The position numbers were made by a program, and so were the translations under genes. Shown in pieces: positions 1 to 10,750 of a stretch of 64,000 bases of DNA. The notes under the pieces were generated by a model. The model did no database searches, was not told where the DNA came from, and saw only the letters and a program-made list of their open reading frames with translations. Source of the DNA: Echinometra lucunter (Eukaryota; Echinodermata; Echinoidea; Camarodonta; Echinometridae); NCBI GenBank assembly GCA_029962745.1, contig CM057153.1, positions 5,575,855 through 5,639,854 on the forward strand, given 5' to 3'. The first letter of the stretch is position 1; each line of letters opens with the position of its first letter.

Positions 1-429
1 CTTGTGACGTCATATGTGACTGTCCATGGCAAATTTGCTCATTTGCATGATGCTGGTGGAAATTGTATTTTATCACATGATGCGCATTGGACCAATCAAT
101 TGCAGAGATTCTTATCATGATGGATATAATAAACTATAGACTCGGTCAACATAGTCTAAATTGTCACTTCTGAATCTGAATCTGATCAAATCATGGTCCT
201 GATCCTCAAGGTGGGATATACGTGACCAGTATTAAGAACGTTATCGTTAGAGAGAGTGTGTTCATTGTACTTAGTACATTTTGGTGTTAAGACTCATAAT
301 CTTGCTCGTGCAGGGAGGGACTATGTTTATATTTCCCTTCTGGATGGCTTCCCAAAGTCTGGTTTTGAAAGTCTCTGCCATATTACTATCAATTATGTTT
401 GTTGGAAGTAGGTTCCATGCTTGGATAGT

Positions 430-950
430 TCATGGGAAGAAGGTGAATCGGTACGTGTCAGTATTGCAGCTAACGTTGGACAAGGAAAGAGCGTGGTGTC
501 CCTTTAGTATCTTCTTAGGTTGAGATACGTGTGAAGGTTTGGGTATGGTGACTTGACCTTTGATGGATTTGAATAAGAGTGAATGCCTAGCCACAAAACG
601 ACGATTTTGTAGAGGTTGCCACTTAAGGTCACTCTTGAGGTCAGATACATGTGTGCCTCTGCCATATTTGCCAGTGACAAATCTTGCCCCTCTGTTTTGA
701 ACACCTTCCAGTTTGTCAATATGTTTACTTAGGTGTGGATCCCATACACTACAGGCGTATTCTAGGTGAGGTCTTACTAGACAGGTGTAAGCAGCTTCCC
801 TAATCGGCTTGGTAGAGAAGCCGGACAGATTGCGACAAACCATCCCAAGCATACGGTTGGCCTTGGTAACTACTTTATCTACTTGGTCTTCCCAAGATAA
901 GTTGTTGGTGAATTCCACTCCAAGGTAAAGGTGATCTTTTACTTCACCAA
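430..950 (-). pseudogene. LINE reverse transcriptase C-terminal fragment (element A)
   Basis: This reading frame begins at the boundary with the inserted LINE and encodes the RT thumb and connection region, with the motifs YLGVEFTNNLSW, ANRMLGMVCRNLSGF and HLEYACSVWDPHL. It ends at the premature TGA at 430; the same frame continues to 271 with the normal family ending. It lacks the catalytic FADD box, which would have been encoded upstream. It is a dead fragment. Confidence 0.8.
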
Positions 951-954
951 GACT

Positions 955-3033
955 ATTATTATTATTGTTATTATTTATTTGACCAGTTAAAAAAAAAGCA
1001 CAGGTACAGTACATCAATAGCAGCAGACAAATACATAATGAGAATGAAAGAACATGTAAAAAAGATCAGGGAGCAACAAGTGGGTCAGGGTGCACAAAAG
1101 TGAAGTACATCACTGTTGCCCGGAGGCATGTGCCCCCACACCTGCTACTCCCAAGACATACATGATAAAAATTTCATACATAGAATATTGCACATAATGA
1201 AGAAAGTCATATCAATAAATAATAGATAAATTAAGATTAATTATTAAAAATTGATTTAGAATTTGATTAAAAAATGCTATGTACAAAATCTATCCCTAGA
1301 ATATTGAACAAGAGTTGTAATATGAAAAGTTGCATGAAATAAGCAAAGCTATTCTGTTTTGCAGAGCAAGATATAGCAAATTGACACCAGACCGAATAAA
1401 AGTGAACAGATATATGGATATGTGGCTGGGCAATATATGTGTATATGATTCTGATCTATGTAAATGCAAACTGGAAGGTATTGAAAAGAATAAATAAATA
1501 AAGAGTTGGAATTTAGAGAAAGCCACCTTTTAAGATATAAGAACATGAAATGTATAAAGGGTGACAATTGCAGAATGAATGTTATTAAAGAGAGAAAATC
1601 ACTGAATGGTAATATGGTAAATGGCAATATGGGTAAATACTGAATATTGGTAAAGTGTAAAGAAATATAGTCACATACATCATGCTAAATATTTATGTGC
1701 GTGTAAGGCTATAACATCCAGGAGAGAAATACAAGAGGAGGAAAAAGAAAAGAAGGGAGCAGGAAGCATAGAAAGACAGAAAGAGAGAAAGAGAAAGAGA
1801 AAGAGAAAAAGAAAGAGAGAAAGAGAAAGAGCGGAGGAAATGGAAAAGGCAGTCTGGCCAAGCTATGACACAAATATTGCATCCATAAGGGCAATAGAAA
1901 CATGTATTTATAAAGAAGTGGAAGTTGTAAGCAGAAAGTAACAGAACAGAGGAGAGGAGACACATGTTCCTAGACGACCTAAACAGGAAATAAGATTGCA
2001 CTCTTTAAAGACTTGAGGAATGTAGAAGGAGAAAGAACTGCAATGTCCTTGATATCAGTGGACAACGTGTCCCACAGTCTGGGTAATCTTCTGGAAGGGG
2101 AAAAGAAAAGAGCTTGGGTTCTGGAAGAAAGATGTCGAAAAGAAAGAACCTCTGGACGACGTGGATTGATGAGCAAGTTCTCATGAAGGGCTTTGCAGTT
2201 ACTTAAGCCTGAAAGGCATTTAATAGCAAATGAACATAACAAATAGTCCCTTCGAGATGAAAGTGAAGACCAGTGAAGTACTTGCAGTCTTTCATCATAC
2301 TGCATCTCACCACACCTCTGCTTCAGTGCTAAGCGAGTCGCCGTACGCTGAATTTTCTCGATCTGTTTATTTTGGGATTGTGTCATTGGGTGCCAAGCAG
2401 GAATACCATATTCAAGGATTGGCAAGATGAGGGCTTTATACAGTGAGAATATGGCATTAGTAGAAGCACCACGTGCAACTACATGGATAAAACCAAGTAG
2501 ACGGTTGGCCCTAGCCACAATTGAGTTGATATGTGAGTTCCAAGATAAGTCTGGGCTAATTATTATTCCTAAGTACTGAAATGAAGATACAGAGGATATA
2601 CAGATGTTCCCTAAAAGGTATTGGGGAGTTTGGGGCCATTTCTTTCTGGTTATGTGCATGACTTTGGTCTTGTTTGGATTAAAAGTCATACCATTACTGG
2701 CAGTCCACTGTATCAAGGTGTCTAAGTCTTTTTGAAGTAGGATTTGGTCGACATCAGAAGAAATTGCACGAAATAACAGGAGATCATCTGCAAAGAGGAC
2801 AGCCTCAGAAGAAAGAGAAATAGAAATATCATTAATGAAGAGGTTAAAGAGTTTAGGACCCAGGACACTTCCTTGCGGAATACCTGAAGGACCCTGAATC
2901 CAAGGTGAGGTAGAACCCTGAAAGAGAACAGACTGAGAACGGTTAGAAAGAAAAGAGTGAATCCATCTCCAAAGGTTGCCCTGAATATTGAACTGAGAAG
3001 ATAATTTGGCAAGAACGACAGAGTAGTTCAATT
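955..3033 (-). mobile_element. 5'-truncated LINE (element B) inserted into element A
   Basis: The minus-strand element starts abruptly at 3033, in the middle of an RT ORF, and has a roughly 1-kb 3' UTR. It ends in an AAT-type simple-repeat tail at about 950-975, read as TTATTATT on the plus strand. Both flanks belong to the same LINE (element A) and rejoin in frame, so B interrupted A. 5' truncation at an internal RT codon and a simple-repeat tail are usual for LINE retrotransposition. The target-site duplication is short or ambiguous, since AAT occurs at both ends. A GA-rich tract at 1740-1832 lies in the 3' UTR. Confidence 0.75.
1979..3031 (-). CDS. LINE reverse transcriptase, 5'-truncated ORF (element B)
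   Basis: About 350 residues of open frame with no internal stop. It shows the RT palm motif SGIPQGSVLGPKLFNLFIND, the catalytic box LFADDLLLF (aspartates intact), then KTKVMHITRK, FQYLGIIISPDLSWNSHIN, ANRLLGFIHVVARG and LPILEYGIPAWHP. The C-terminus looks complete (RLPRLWDTL...FLKSLKSAI). The frame has no real ATG start: it opens at TTG/Asn-Tyr where the element is truncated, so the N-terminal RT and the endonuclease domain are missing. The uninterrupted frame suggests a fairly recent insertion, but this copy cannot be autonomous. The family is jockey/CR1/RTE-like; I cannot fix the clade. Confidence 0.85.
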   Translation of the reverse strand: MNYSVVLAKLSSQFNIQGNLWRWIHSFLSNRSQSVLFQGSTSPWIQGPSGIPQGSVLGPKLFNLFINDISISLSSEAVLFADDLLLFRAISSDVDQILLQKDLDTLIQWTASNGMTFNPNKTKVMHITRKKWPQTPQYLLGNICISSVSSFQYLGIIISPDLSWNSHINSIVARANRLLGFIHVVARGASTNAIFSLYKALILPILEYGIPAWHPMTQSQNKQIEKIQRTATRLALKQRCGEMQYDERLQVLHWSSLSSRRDYLLCSFAIKCLSGLSNCKALHENLLINPRRPEVLSFRHLSSRTQALFFSPSRRLPRLWDTLSTDIKDIAVLSPSTFLKSLKSAILFPV

Positions 3034-3218
3034 CATTGTATATGCTTGGTTGATAAGGTTGCGTCTCTTTCTAGAAACTCGAAGAATATGGCACTTGGAA
3101 ACGTTGAATTTCATTTGCCATTTATCTGCCCATCTAGTCAGCTTGTTAAGATCTGCCTGGAGAGCTTTCGAGACATCAGGTGACTTTGTAGTCTTGAGGT
3201 CAACCAGGTCTCAATCCA

Positions 3219-3375
3219 TTTCAAAAGTGGACCCTGAATACCACATTTTTGAAGTCATCACATATCAGTGCTCTGAGCTCATGAAAGTAATGGTGGCATA
3301 CATACATGGTGCATTGAGTGCGGAATCGATATGTGATGACTTTAAAAATGTGGTATGCAGGGTCCACTTTTGAAA
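3219..3375. mobile_element. MITE-like inverted-repeat element, about 157 bp
   Basis: Terminal inverted repeats of about 47 bp (3219-3266 and 3328-3375) share TTTCAAAAGTGGACCCTG and continue with few mismatches to a TCATCACATATC core. The 61-bp spacer contains AGCTCATGAAAGTAATGGTG. No clear target-site duplication was found. The element abuts the broken end of LINE A. A second copy of the spacer region lies at 3629-3694. Confidence 0.7.
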
Positions 3376-3628
3376 CTACAAATGTACGATATGATATTGC
3401 ACTAGGCCTAAATAAAAAAAAAATTAGAAATATGATTTCACCATGTTCACTTAACCAGCACGTTGTTTTGGATTGGTCTTTCAATATGCTGTGACCTGTG
3501 TCCTGCCGACAGCATGCTCGAAATATTGAATTTGGAGCATTAAATTGATGTCTACCGTAATAAAGCAGGTCAGTAGGATCATTCCAGGCAATGTCATTTA
3601 ATTTGCTGCCATGCCCTCTCGTGCCCAG

Positions 3629-3694
3629 AGCTCATGAAAGTAATGGTGGCGTACATACATGGTGCATTGAGTGCGGAATCAATATGCGATGACT
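3629..3694 (+). repeat. Second copy of the spacer of the 3219-3375 element
   Basis: About 66 bases from CAGAGCTCATGAAAGTAATG through a GATGACTT motif match 3272-3342 at more than 90 per cent by eye. The long inverted ends of the first copy are absent here. It is either a truncated copy or a local duplication. Confidence 0.65.
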
Positions 3695-3699
3695 TGATT

Positions 3700-4118
3700 A
3701 GAGCTGAGAGGGCTCACTTTCTAAAGTTGCTGTCATGTCGTCTGACCATTCCTCTACAAAGTTACTCTTCTTGTAAGGATGTACATATCCTCTTTTTTTT
3801 CTACTGTTTGGGCTTTCCCTTTTTACCCAAAGGAGCAAAACCATGAGGATGACATTGTTCGCATTTTCTTGGTTTTCTTCCTCTTGGCAGTCTTGCACAG
3901 GCCGGAAATGGCGATGATATGCTTGAGTGTGGCAAAGTGAGACCTTTAGTGACAACAGAGCAGGGTGGTGATGACAAGGCTTGTCTGTCGGCATCTTGTG
4001 GATGGCTTACTGTTGATGAGCCAACAATGTCGCTTGGTGATACTGATAGCAATGGAGGCGATGTGCTCCATGGTGATGCACTTGGAGGTGATCCAATCAT
4101 AGGCAGCGATAACACGTT
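3700..4118. other. No gene recognised; open frames on both strands not supported
   Basis: Overlapping open frames of about 100 codons occur on both strands here (3698-3994 and 3801-4115 minus, 3919-4140 plus). None has recognisable motifs or splice structure. The stretch is relatively GC-rich and lies between repeat remnants, so it may be part of a transposon. Confidence 0.3.
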
Positions 4119-4960
4119 CTACCTTGTCAAAAAAACATAATTTTCTTTTTTAAAGTGAATGAAGACTGGTTGTTCATTCAAATACTTGCATCTATGAATA
4201 AAATGCTTTCCATAAAAAATTACTGTATTAATCAAATTTTCATTTGTGTTGGTACCAAAACAGATATCCAACAAGGTGAAAGCTAACGTTTGAACCTTTT
4301 GATCACTGAGCCAATTAAAAACCCGATTCCAGAACGCTTTTACAGTTGGACAATGATAAAATGAATGCTCCTGCATTACTTTGTCCTCGTTGTCTGCCTG
4401 CCATGTGTTGAATAGAGGCACCTTGATCTCCAAATTCAGTTTTCGCTGCAAGGAATAATGATCCCTCAAGAGATCAAAGAAAGCGGGGATGAGAGGTCGT
4501 TTGTCTGCGACAGTTCTATTTCTCCAAATGGCTTCAAAGGTCGTCACCCTTGTCTCATTCATTCTTCTGAAGTGGTATTTTGCAATCTTCCAGGACCCTT
4601 CAATCGTGTAAGTGTGCACAACCTAAATATCTCCTGATATGGTGTCCTGATAGTGTTGAACAAAAGTATCTTTATGTTCCACAGTATCCATGTTGATTGA
4701 GGCTAGTAATTGAGGCTGTAGTAGGCATGCCATCCATCTGAATAGATTGTGGAACCCTTCTGCCTTTCAATCAGTGGAAAAGTCTCTCCTTTTCCAAATA
4801 GGCTTTCATCTAGCTCCACCTCTCCATGTAGCATTTCCCTGTCTCATAATAGAGGTCATGGACAGATTTTCGGCAGTGGTCGCGGAGGAAATTTGCCAAT
4901 CCACAACTGAACTCTTATAATCTATTCCATACTCTTCTACACATCTGTGCAGTGGGGATC
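4119..4960 (-). pseudogene. L1/Tx1-like LINE ORF2 C-terminal remnant
   Basis: The best frame (4619-4119, minus) contains PLFNTWQADNEDKVMQ, EHSFYHCPTVKAFWNRVFNW and RCKYLNEQPVFIHFKKE. This has the layout of the region after the RT domain in L1/Tx1 non-LTR elements, where an H-x5-C-P-x4-F-W motif follows. Upstream minus-strand frames (about 4620-4960) carry further matching fragments such as FLRDHCRKSVHDLYYETGKC and RWMACLLQPQLLASIN, but shift frame and contain stops. No RT catalytic core is present. Assignment is by motif pattern only. Confidence 0.55.
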
Positions 4961-5035
4961 CCAGGATCTATTCTCTCATAAAGATGAGGATCTAGAAAAG
5001 AAAAGGATATTTTGCACTGAATAATTCCTCTCATT

Positions 5036-5585
5036 AGGCCACGTCACACTTCTGCGGCATCGCCACAACCTGCCGCCCTTCCTATGAGAACGTTTGATAA
5101 TTTTGTCAGGTGCAAATGTCACAGTAGACTTGTGATGCAATTCAGTTCTTGTCTTCTAGCCACTTATATAAACATTCGTTGCTCCGGGATAGTAAAAGAT
5201 GAAGTGAGAAGGGTTTCTTTAAGTTTTGAATGTCCATGGCCACTTGATCTTTCTCTCGCTTGGACCAAGACACAGATGGCTGCATTCCTCGTCAATGCTT
5301 AAGTGATCAGTGATCTAAATTGGCGCCAAGAAAGTATACCTAAATACTACCATACCCTGCACATTTTAAACCATACCTACCTAGGAGCAGTTGGGTTGAT
5401 TTGAGTATACATGAATATTCATAACCTTGCAATTAAATTCCAAAGGTCACCTTACCTTTATTTAGTACTTTGGTTTACCATTTAGATATTCATAACGGTG
5501 AGTTAATACATTCCAAGCATAAATCCTATAAGCCCTTCCTCCCTTATGAGGTCTAAACAGAGCTTCGAAGTGTGACACACTTGCC
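5036..5585. mobile_element. Possible MITE with weak terminal inverted repeats
   Basis: The sequence CACGTCACACTTCTG near 5040 is partly matched in inverted orientation by CGAAGTGTGACACAC near 5565-5580. The interior has no convincing coding content. The match is short and imperfect, so this is a tentative call. Confidence 0.3.
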
Positions 5586-6770
5586 CGATCACGACAAAGT
5601 CAATACAGATGAACCCATTTCATAAACAAACATTGCCACTAAACATCTTTCCCAGTGCTGCAGATTTTTTGTCCAAAAATATCTCCTTATTTTACGAGGC
5701 CACTTATTTGCATTTCCTATGACATCTTGAATGTGTGTCCAAAGAACATAGATTTGTTGGTTCCTAGATGCCATTTTCTTTGCAGGTGTAAGTGTAATAA
5801 GCAGAGTTATGAATGAAACAGAAGCAGGAATTCTTTACTAATTCATGAATAATCGTGAATCAGTTTTTATTTCGTCAACATGATGACAGTTTTTGATTGG
5901 CCAGTATCAAGTCGCTGGCATGTGAACATGCGAAAAATAGACGAATCACATAGGCCTAAGCGCTGACTTCTGAACATGGGCACAGTAGACCAATCACATA
6001 GCTTACTCATTTGTTTCATTCACATTCCTGCTTGTCTATCCAGTGATGTCCGGCTGATGACAAAGTCCTCAACTAAATTAAAGACAGTCGGTTATCCGAT
6101 AACTTAATAAGCCATACACTCGCTATACACACTCATACATACATCAATTAACGAACAAAATTTGCCAGATAAATTTGAAGGGCTGCATTAAGATTGGGTG
6201 GTACGTGATGCTAAAAATTAAGTATGCTGATCATAGCATACCACCATCACTGTAGCACCCGTTTAATTAAATTCTATGTAGACCCGAAAAGTAACTTGTG
6301 TTAGGACTAACATTCGCATCCATCAAGTGTTATGTGCCGCATACATTCTAATTTTCCTCACAGTTTGTAATTATCTTCCTAAAAATATGCAACTTCATGC
6401 TTTAAATCCGAATGAACCAGTGGCCTATAATACCTCATCTCCCTCTCTTTTATTTTGTAATACATTGTCAGGTTAATCACTTATTTTATGATTTTGAGGG
6501 GGGGGGGGTGGGAATGCATGCACTATATTTGCCAATATCCATTTTTGTGAGGTTGTTATACGATGTTATAATTTTTGAAGTTGCTCTTATTTTTGTGGTA
6601 TTTCAACTCTCTTTATTTATTCATGTGATGTTTTAATTACCATTGTCATTTTTTATCTAAACATGTACTATCAGTTTGTAAATTGAACATTTTCAGCCTG
6701 CGAGCTGCTTGTTTTGATGTTTTTTTACAGTAAACTAAAAACTGGTTTCTTAATTCTATTTACATTGCAG
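5586..6770. other. Presumed PAM16 upstream or intron 1 region; no exon identified
   Basis: AT-rich non-coding DNA. The missing PAM16 exon 1 should end in ATG directly before a GT donor; I saw no such ATG-GT between 5000 and 6770. Two similar stretches with inverted CCAAT boxes (CAATCACATAG near 5990, AATCACATAGG near 5944) could belong to a promoter, but nothing fixes this. A run of G occurs at 6500-6508. Confidence 0.3.
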
Positions 6771-6858
6771 GCAGCCAAGTACTTGGCCCAGATTATCGTC
6801 ATTGGAGGACAAGTCGTAGCTAGAGCATTCACAAAAGCCCTTCGTCAGGAAATCCAAG
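6771..6858 (+). CDS. PAM16: PAM16 exon 2
   Basis: The acceptor is TTACATTGCAG and the donor is CCAAG|GTATGG. It encodes AAKYLAQIIVIGGQVVARAF and then TKALRQEIQ, ending after the first base of a codon. Confidence 0.93.
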
Positions 6859-8165
6859 GTATGGTTCCAAAAGCAATCTGAGCACTGAAAAAGTTTTAAA
6901 GGGTTTTTTTTTTTGGGGGGGGGGGTGTTCTGTATGTAATTGTCCAGTCTGGGAGGACAACCTGCATGAGTATTTCTGTCATTAGAATTGTCTATTTATC
7001 ACATAGCACAGGGCAGCAAAGTGCTTAATGAATGAAATAAAATGACTGGAGCTAGTTACTTATGTCACAATGAAAAGCATTAAACCAGATATTCACAGAA
7101 CTGACTATGAAGAAGGAACAGCTTTCCTACTGATACTAGAAGAGTCCCAAGGCAGCTGCAAAAGTAGATGTTACTGCATTTGTTTCTTGCTGTGAAACAT
7201 GTTTTTAATAGAATTGTATCCTGCACTTTAAAAAGAGGGTTATTAGATTTCTGTAGCAAAATCTTCTCTTTCATTCAGTGTGGTCTTTTAGTATGTATTG
7301 CACTTGTTTGTATTTGTCCCCACAGCAAGTCAACAGGCAGCTCAGAGAGCTGGAGGTGGTAAACAGGGGGCCAAGACTGCAGCAGCAGATAACCTGACAG
7401 GAATGACCCTAGAAGAAGCGCAGAAGATCCTCAATGTCAGAGGTCTCAACGACAAAGAAGCCATCTTGAAGAACTATGAACATCTTTTCTCTGTCAATGA
7501 CAAATCGAAAGGCGGGTCTCTCTATATACAGTCCAAGGTACATGGTTTTGAGCAAGATGTAGCAAGGCCATGTTCATAGAAGGTTGTCCTGATGGCCAAA
7601 AAGAAACAGGGGGATGCCTGGGGAAATGAATTAAGACATCAAAAATATGAATGTTGAAGTGATATGTCGTGGAAAGTAGGATTAACAAATTTCTTAGATG
7701 TCAGTGTATTTCTCTGAAGAATGTCCTCATAATGTTGCATGACACCTTAATTCTGCATCTGTTTTCCATGAGATGAGCACATTGCTTTGAGAAGTATTTT
7801 TCAGTGTCACTTTGAAAGGGTGAGTGCTACCTACTCCCCCCATCCCTTTAACCTAGATCTTTAGACTATATTTTTTATTATTCATCAATTACAGATTATC
7901 TAGGATAGCTGACGTCTAGTACATGTATACTGCTTGTTTATCCAAAATTGTATTTTTTACCGATAAAATGAAGTTAGTACCAGTGATCTTCACACAGATT
8001 TTGGCATTTGTTACTCTTCTTCCTTCTCCACAGGTTGTACGAGCCAAGGAGAGGATAGATCAAGAGTTGAAAGAAGCCGAAGAAGTGCAAACCAGAAAAA
8101 CAATACCCTCAGATTCTGCTGGATCATCATCACAATCTGCAGATCGACCAAAGACAGATTCATGA
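6771..8165 (+). CDS. PAM16: PAM16/MAGMAS (TIM16), mitochondrial import motor subunit; exons 2-4
   Basis: Exons 6771-6858, 7326-7537 and 8034-8165 join in phase (1, then 0) to encode 143 residues plus an initiator Met expected from exon 1. Human PAM16 is 125 residues and its first exon also ends at the ATG. Visible in order: the N-terminal hydrophobic segment AKYLAQIIVIGGQVVARAF, the linker AGGGKQGAKTAAADNLTGMT, and the J-like domain LEEAQKILNVRGLNDKEAIL...KNYEHLFSVNDKSKGGSLYI. The domain has DKE where true J-proteins have HPD, the family hallmark, followed by QSKVVRAKERIDQEL. The known role is to bind PAM18/TIM14 and regulate mtHsp70 at the TIM23 channel on the matrix side of the inner membrane. 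The C-terminal tail is Ser-rich and longer than in human. It is convergent with the GLIS2 gene. Confidence 0.95.
7326..7537 (+). CDS. PAM16: PAM16 exon 3 (J-like domain)
   Basis: The acceptor is TGTCCCCACAG and the donor is TCCAAG|GTACAT. It encodes the Gly/Ala linker and most of the J-like domain, including NDKEAILKNYEHLF and GGSLYIQSK. It ends on a codon boundary. Confidence 0.95.
8034..8165 (+). CDS. PAM16: PAM16 exon 4 (C-terminus)
   Basis: The acceptor is CTTCTCCACAG. It encodes VVRAKERIDQELKEAEEVQT and a Ser/Thr-rich tail (SAGSSSQSADRPKTDS), with TGA at 8163-8165. Confidence 0.92.
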   Translation, partial: VVRAKERIDQELKEAEEVQTRKTIPSDSAGSSSQSADRPKTDS

Positions 8166-8840
8166 TAGTGGATCATCCAGTGCAAGTTGATAGATATCTG
8201 CTTGTTGAACAATGTAGACAATGGAAAATTGATCTATGGAATGCAAAGGAATGAGTAGACTCTGTGAGAGGTAGCAATAATCACTCAGGAGATGCTTTGT
8301 AAAACTGACGGATAAGATCTTGAGGAGTCCAACTACTGCGTCCAAAATCACACTTCACAATGCCTTTGTACTGAGGAGATATGGTGCCACTCTTCTACAC
8401 TGGAACATCATTACAAAAAACACTGTTGTAACAAACTCTTTGTTGTAACAAGGTAATTTCTCTGGTCTCACTGCTGTGTCTTCTATTGTTTTAACCCTGA
8501 TGTAAAATGGTTTGGATGTAAAGAGGTAATTTCTGTGGTTTTAAGGAGTTTGATATAACAAAATTCCACAGTACTTGTAATTGAATGGTATCAAAATTTA
8601 TCTCATCCAGGGATTGCCTATGACTCAATATTAAACAGCACATTGTTCAGATATTGTGATTTCAAATGAAATGAGACTACCACTTGATTTATATAAAGTG
8701 GTAGTCTTATATAATTGTTATTAGATTGGCAGTAATGTTATGGATGCATTAAAAAAAAAAAACACAGAAATGAGATATTTCATGAAGTATTTTATGTACA
8801 GTTACAGGTGCATGTATGTAATAAACAACAGATGGCAGCA
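8166..8840 (+). other. PAM16: Probable PAM16 3' UTR
   Basis: Non-coding sequence after the stop. A candidate polyadenylation hexamer AATAAA lies at 8820-8825. A short hairpin (AGACTACCACTT, 9-10-base loop, AAGTGGTAGTCT) sits near 8671-8709. The end of the transcript is inferred. Confidence 0.45.
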
Positions 8841-9880
8841 AACAGAATTGTTCTTCAGTAACTGAAAGGGGTGAAGTTATACATGTATCTGCAGAGGTAG
8901 AGAAATAGGGAGGCATAACTTTGCCTGATATGATATATCTTGATTTAACATTGTTCACCCTTGGAATTTCCTGTTATTATTCTGGGATATTTTTTCTAAA
9001 ACATTTAGGGACTTAAAAAGTAATTCACATACAGGGAATATATAATGTATTTAAAGTTACTCAAAGAGCAACCTCTGTTTTCCTCACCATCTTGCCCCGC
9101 ATGATGTGCAGTAAAAGTGCAAACATTTAATTACCTTATGTGATGTAATTTAAGCTTCACACATTTTAAATGAAGGTGGTTTTTATATATTTGTATAAAA
9201 AAGAGGCAGTGAAAGTAATATCGTTGGATATGTTACCAGTTTAAAGTCTTGATGTTTAAAGTGAGAAGAAAGCAGTATTCCTGTACACCTTAGCCAAAGA
9301 ATGATCATAGTCATGATGATCTTACTATAAGATAAAAAGACTGGAGAAGGAAGACAAGTAAATAAGAATGAATAAATAAATCTGAATGGATGCATATGTG
9401 GATATGAATGTATGGGAGAAGTACCACTTTAAAATATTAAATAACAAAGTGAATCTACTTATCTACATTTATTTGGACACTAGTTTGTACTCTAACATAG
9501 ATTAGTTGTTATTGTGGTTGTGCTTGTTGTTGTTTGTCTAGATGCTGATTTTTTTTTTTTTTTTTTGGGGGGGGGGGGGGTTGTTTTTTTGTTTCCATTT
9601 GGTTCCATTGTAATTACGTGTGACTTCATTTCTGCATGAATTGATTTCAGATTTGAAAGAGGTTACAAATTTTAATCAGCAACCATGTACTCAAAATATC
9701 TACCCCAGTATTCATTCTGCAATGTAAATACGAATTTATGAAATGTATAAGAATGCCAAATTCATGTATCCCAACTCCTGCAGCAATATTTGAAACAAAC
9801 TGCAACCCTTACTTTCAATGCCACCCACCAGCCATTGCACTAATGAGGCCATCACTGCTGTGTTTCCATGACAACAGATC
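8841..9880. other. Non-coding, AT-rich; T-run then G-run at 9550-9580
   Basis: No supported gene. A T16/G14-like homopolymer junction near 9550-9580 is the only notable simple repeat. Confidence 0.5.
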
Positions 9881-10750
9881 AAAGGTCTCATAGACCCCCA
9901 ACAGGCTCTTGTTTATGTAGAGGGTGAGTGAGATGGAGGGAATGTTGGGATTAAAGAGGGTGAAGGGGAGGGTAGGTTGGAGGGACAGAACCCCCGAACA
10001 GGCTCATGTTTATATAGAGGGAGAGAATGTTGGGATTAAAGGGGGAGGTAGGGAAGGTGATTTGGTTGGAGGGGTAGAACCCCCAACGAGCTCATGTTTA
10101 TATAGAGGGAGACGAGAATTTTGGGATTAAGTGGGATGGGGGGTGAAGGGGTAGAACCCCAGACATGCTCATGTTCATGTAGAGGGAGAGAATGTTGGGA
10201 TTAAATTGGGATGGAGATGAAAGGGTGGGCAGGTTAGAGGGGCAGAACCCTCAACAGGCTCATATTTATATAGAGGGAGAGAATGTTGGGATTAAAGGGG
10301 TAGAGAGGGGAGATGAGTAGGTTGGAGGGATAGAACTGGACAGAACCCCAATAGGCTCATGTATATATAGAGAGGAAAACAAGAATGTTGGGATTGAATG
10401 AGGGTGGGGGTGAAGGGGTATAACCCTAGACAGACTCATGTTCAAGTAGAGGGAGAGAATGTTGGGATTAAGTGGGGGTGGAGATAAGGGTGGGTAGGTT
10501 AGAGGGGCAGAACCTTTTATAGGCCGACGTTTATTTGGAGGATGAATGAGATGGAGGGAATGTTGGAGTTGAAGAGGGAGCAGCAGAATCCCAACAGGCT
10601 CTTTATGTAGAAGGTGAATAGGATGGAGAGAATGTTTGGATTAAAGGAGGGAGGGGAGGTAGGTTAAGTTTGAGGAGGCAGCCCTTAACAGACTTGGGTT
10701 ATGAGTAGACGCTGGTGAATGAGATGGAGATAATCTCGGGATTAAGGGGG
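9880..10750 (+). repeat. Minisatellite, about 10 diverged copies of roughly 87 bp
   Basis: Units contain a variant of CAGGCTCATGTTTATATAGA, then GGGAGAGAATGTTGGGATTA, then a G-rich stretch ending in GGGGCAGAACCCC. Unit starts are near 9906, 9998, 10089, 10165, 10252, 10350, 10432, 10520, 10594 and 10688. Unit length varies from about 75 to 100 bases through changes in the G-rich part. The order is tandem and the orientation uniform. Open frames in it are artefacts of the repeat. Confidence 0.85.

Larger units (their letters stand above)
168..3218 (-). mobile_element. Degenerate CR1/jockey-like LINE (element A), split by a second LINE
   Basis: Two blocks of one reverse-transcriptase ORF lie on the minus strand. 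The upstream block (about 3218-3034) carries the region after the catalytic box, with ADLNKLTRWADKWQMKFNVS followed by a KC...LRVSRK run. The downstream block (about 955-271) continues in frame from LGEVKDHLYLGVEFTNNLSW through LVRPHLEYACSVWDP to the conserved WNLLP...FKTRLWEAI ending. A TGA at 430-432 interrupts the conserved FFP-x-T-I position, consistent with CGA to TGA decay. The ORF ends at a TAA at 271-273. The 3' end runs into a short GATTCA repeat near 168-190, the simple-repeat tail expected of this clade. Another stop lies near 3209. The element is 5'-truncated at the inverted-repeat element at 3219. It is not functional. Confidence 0.8.

Noticed and set aside
281..523. 80-codon plus-strand open frame with hydrophobic content
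   Set aside because: It lies opposite the RT frame of LINE A, whose conserved C-terminal motif is read on the minus strand here.
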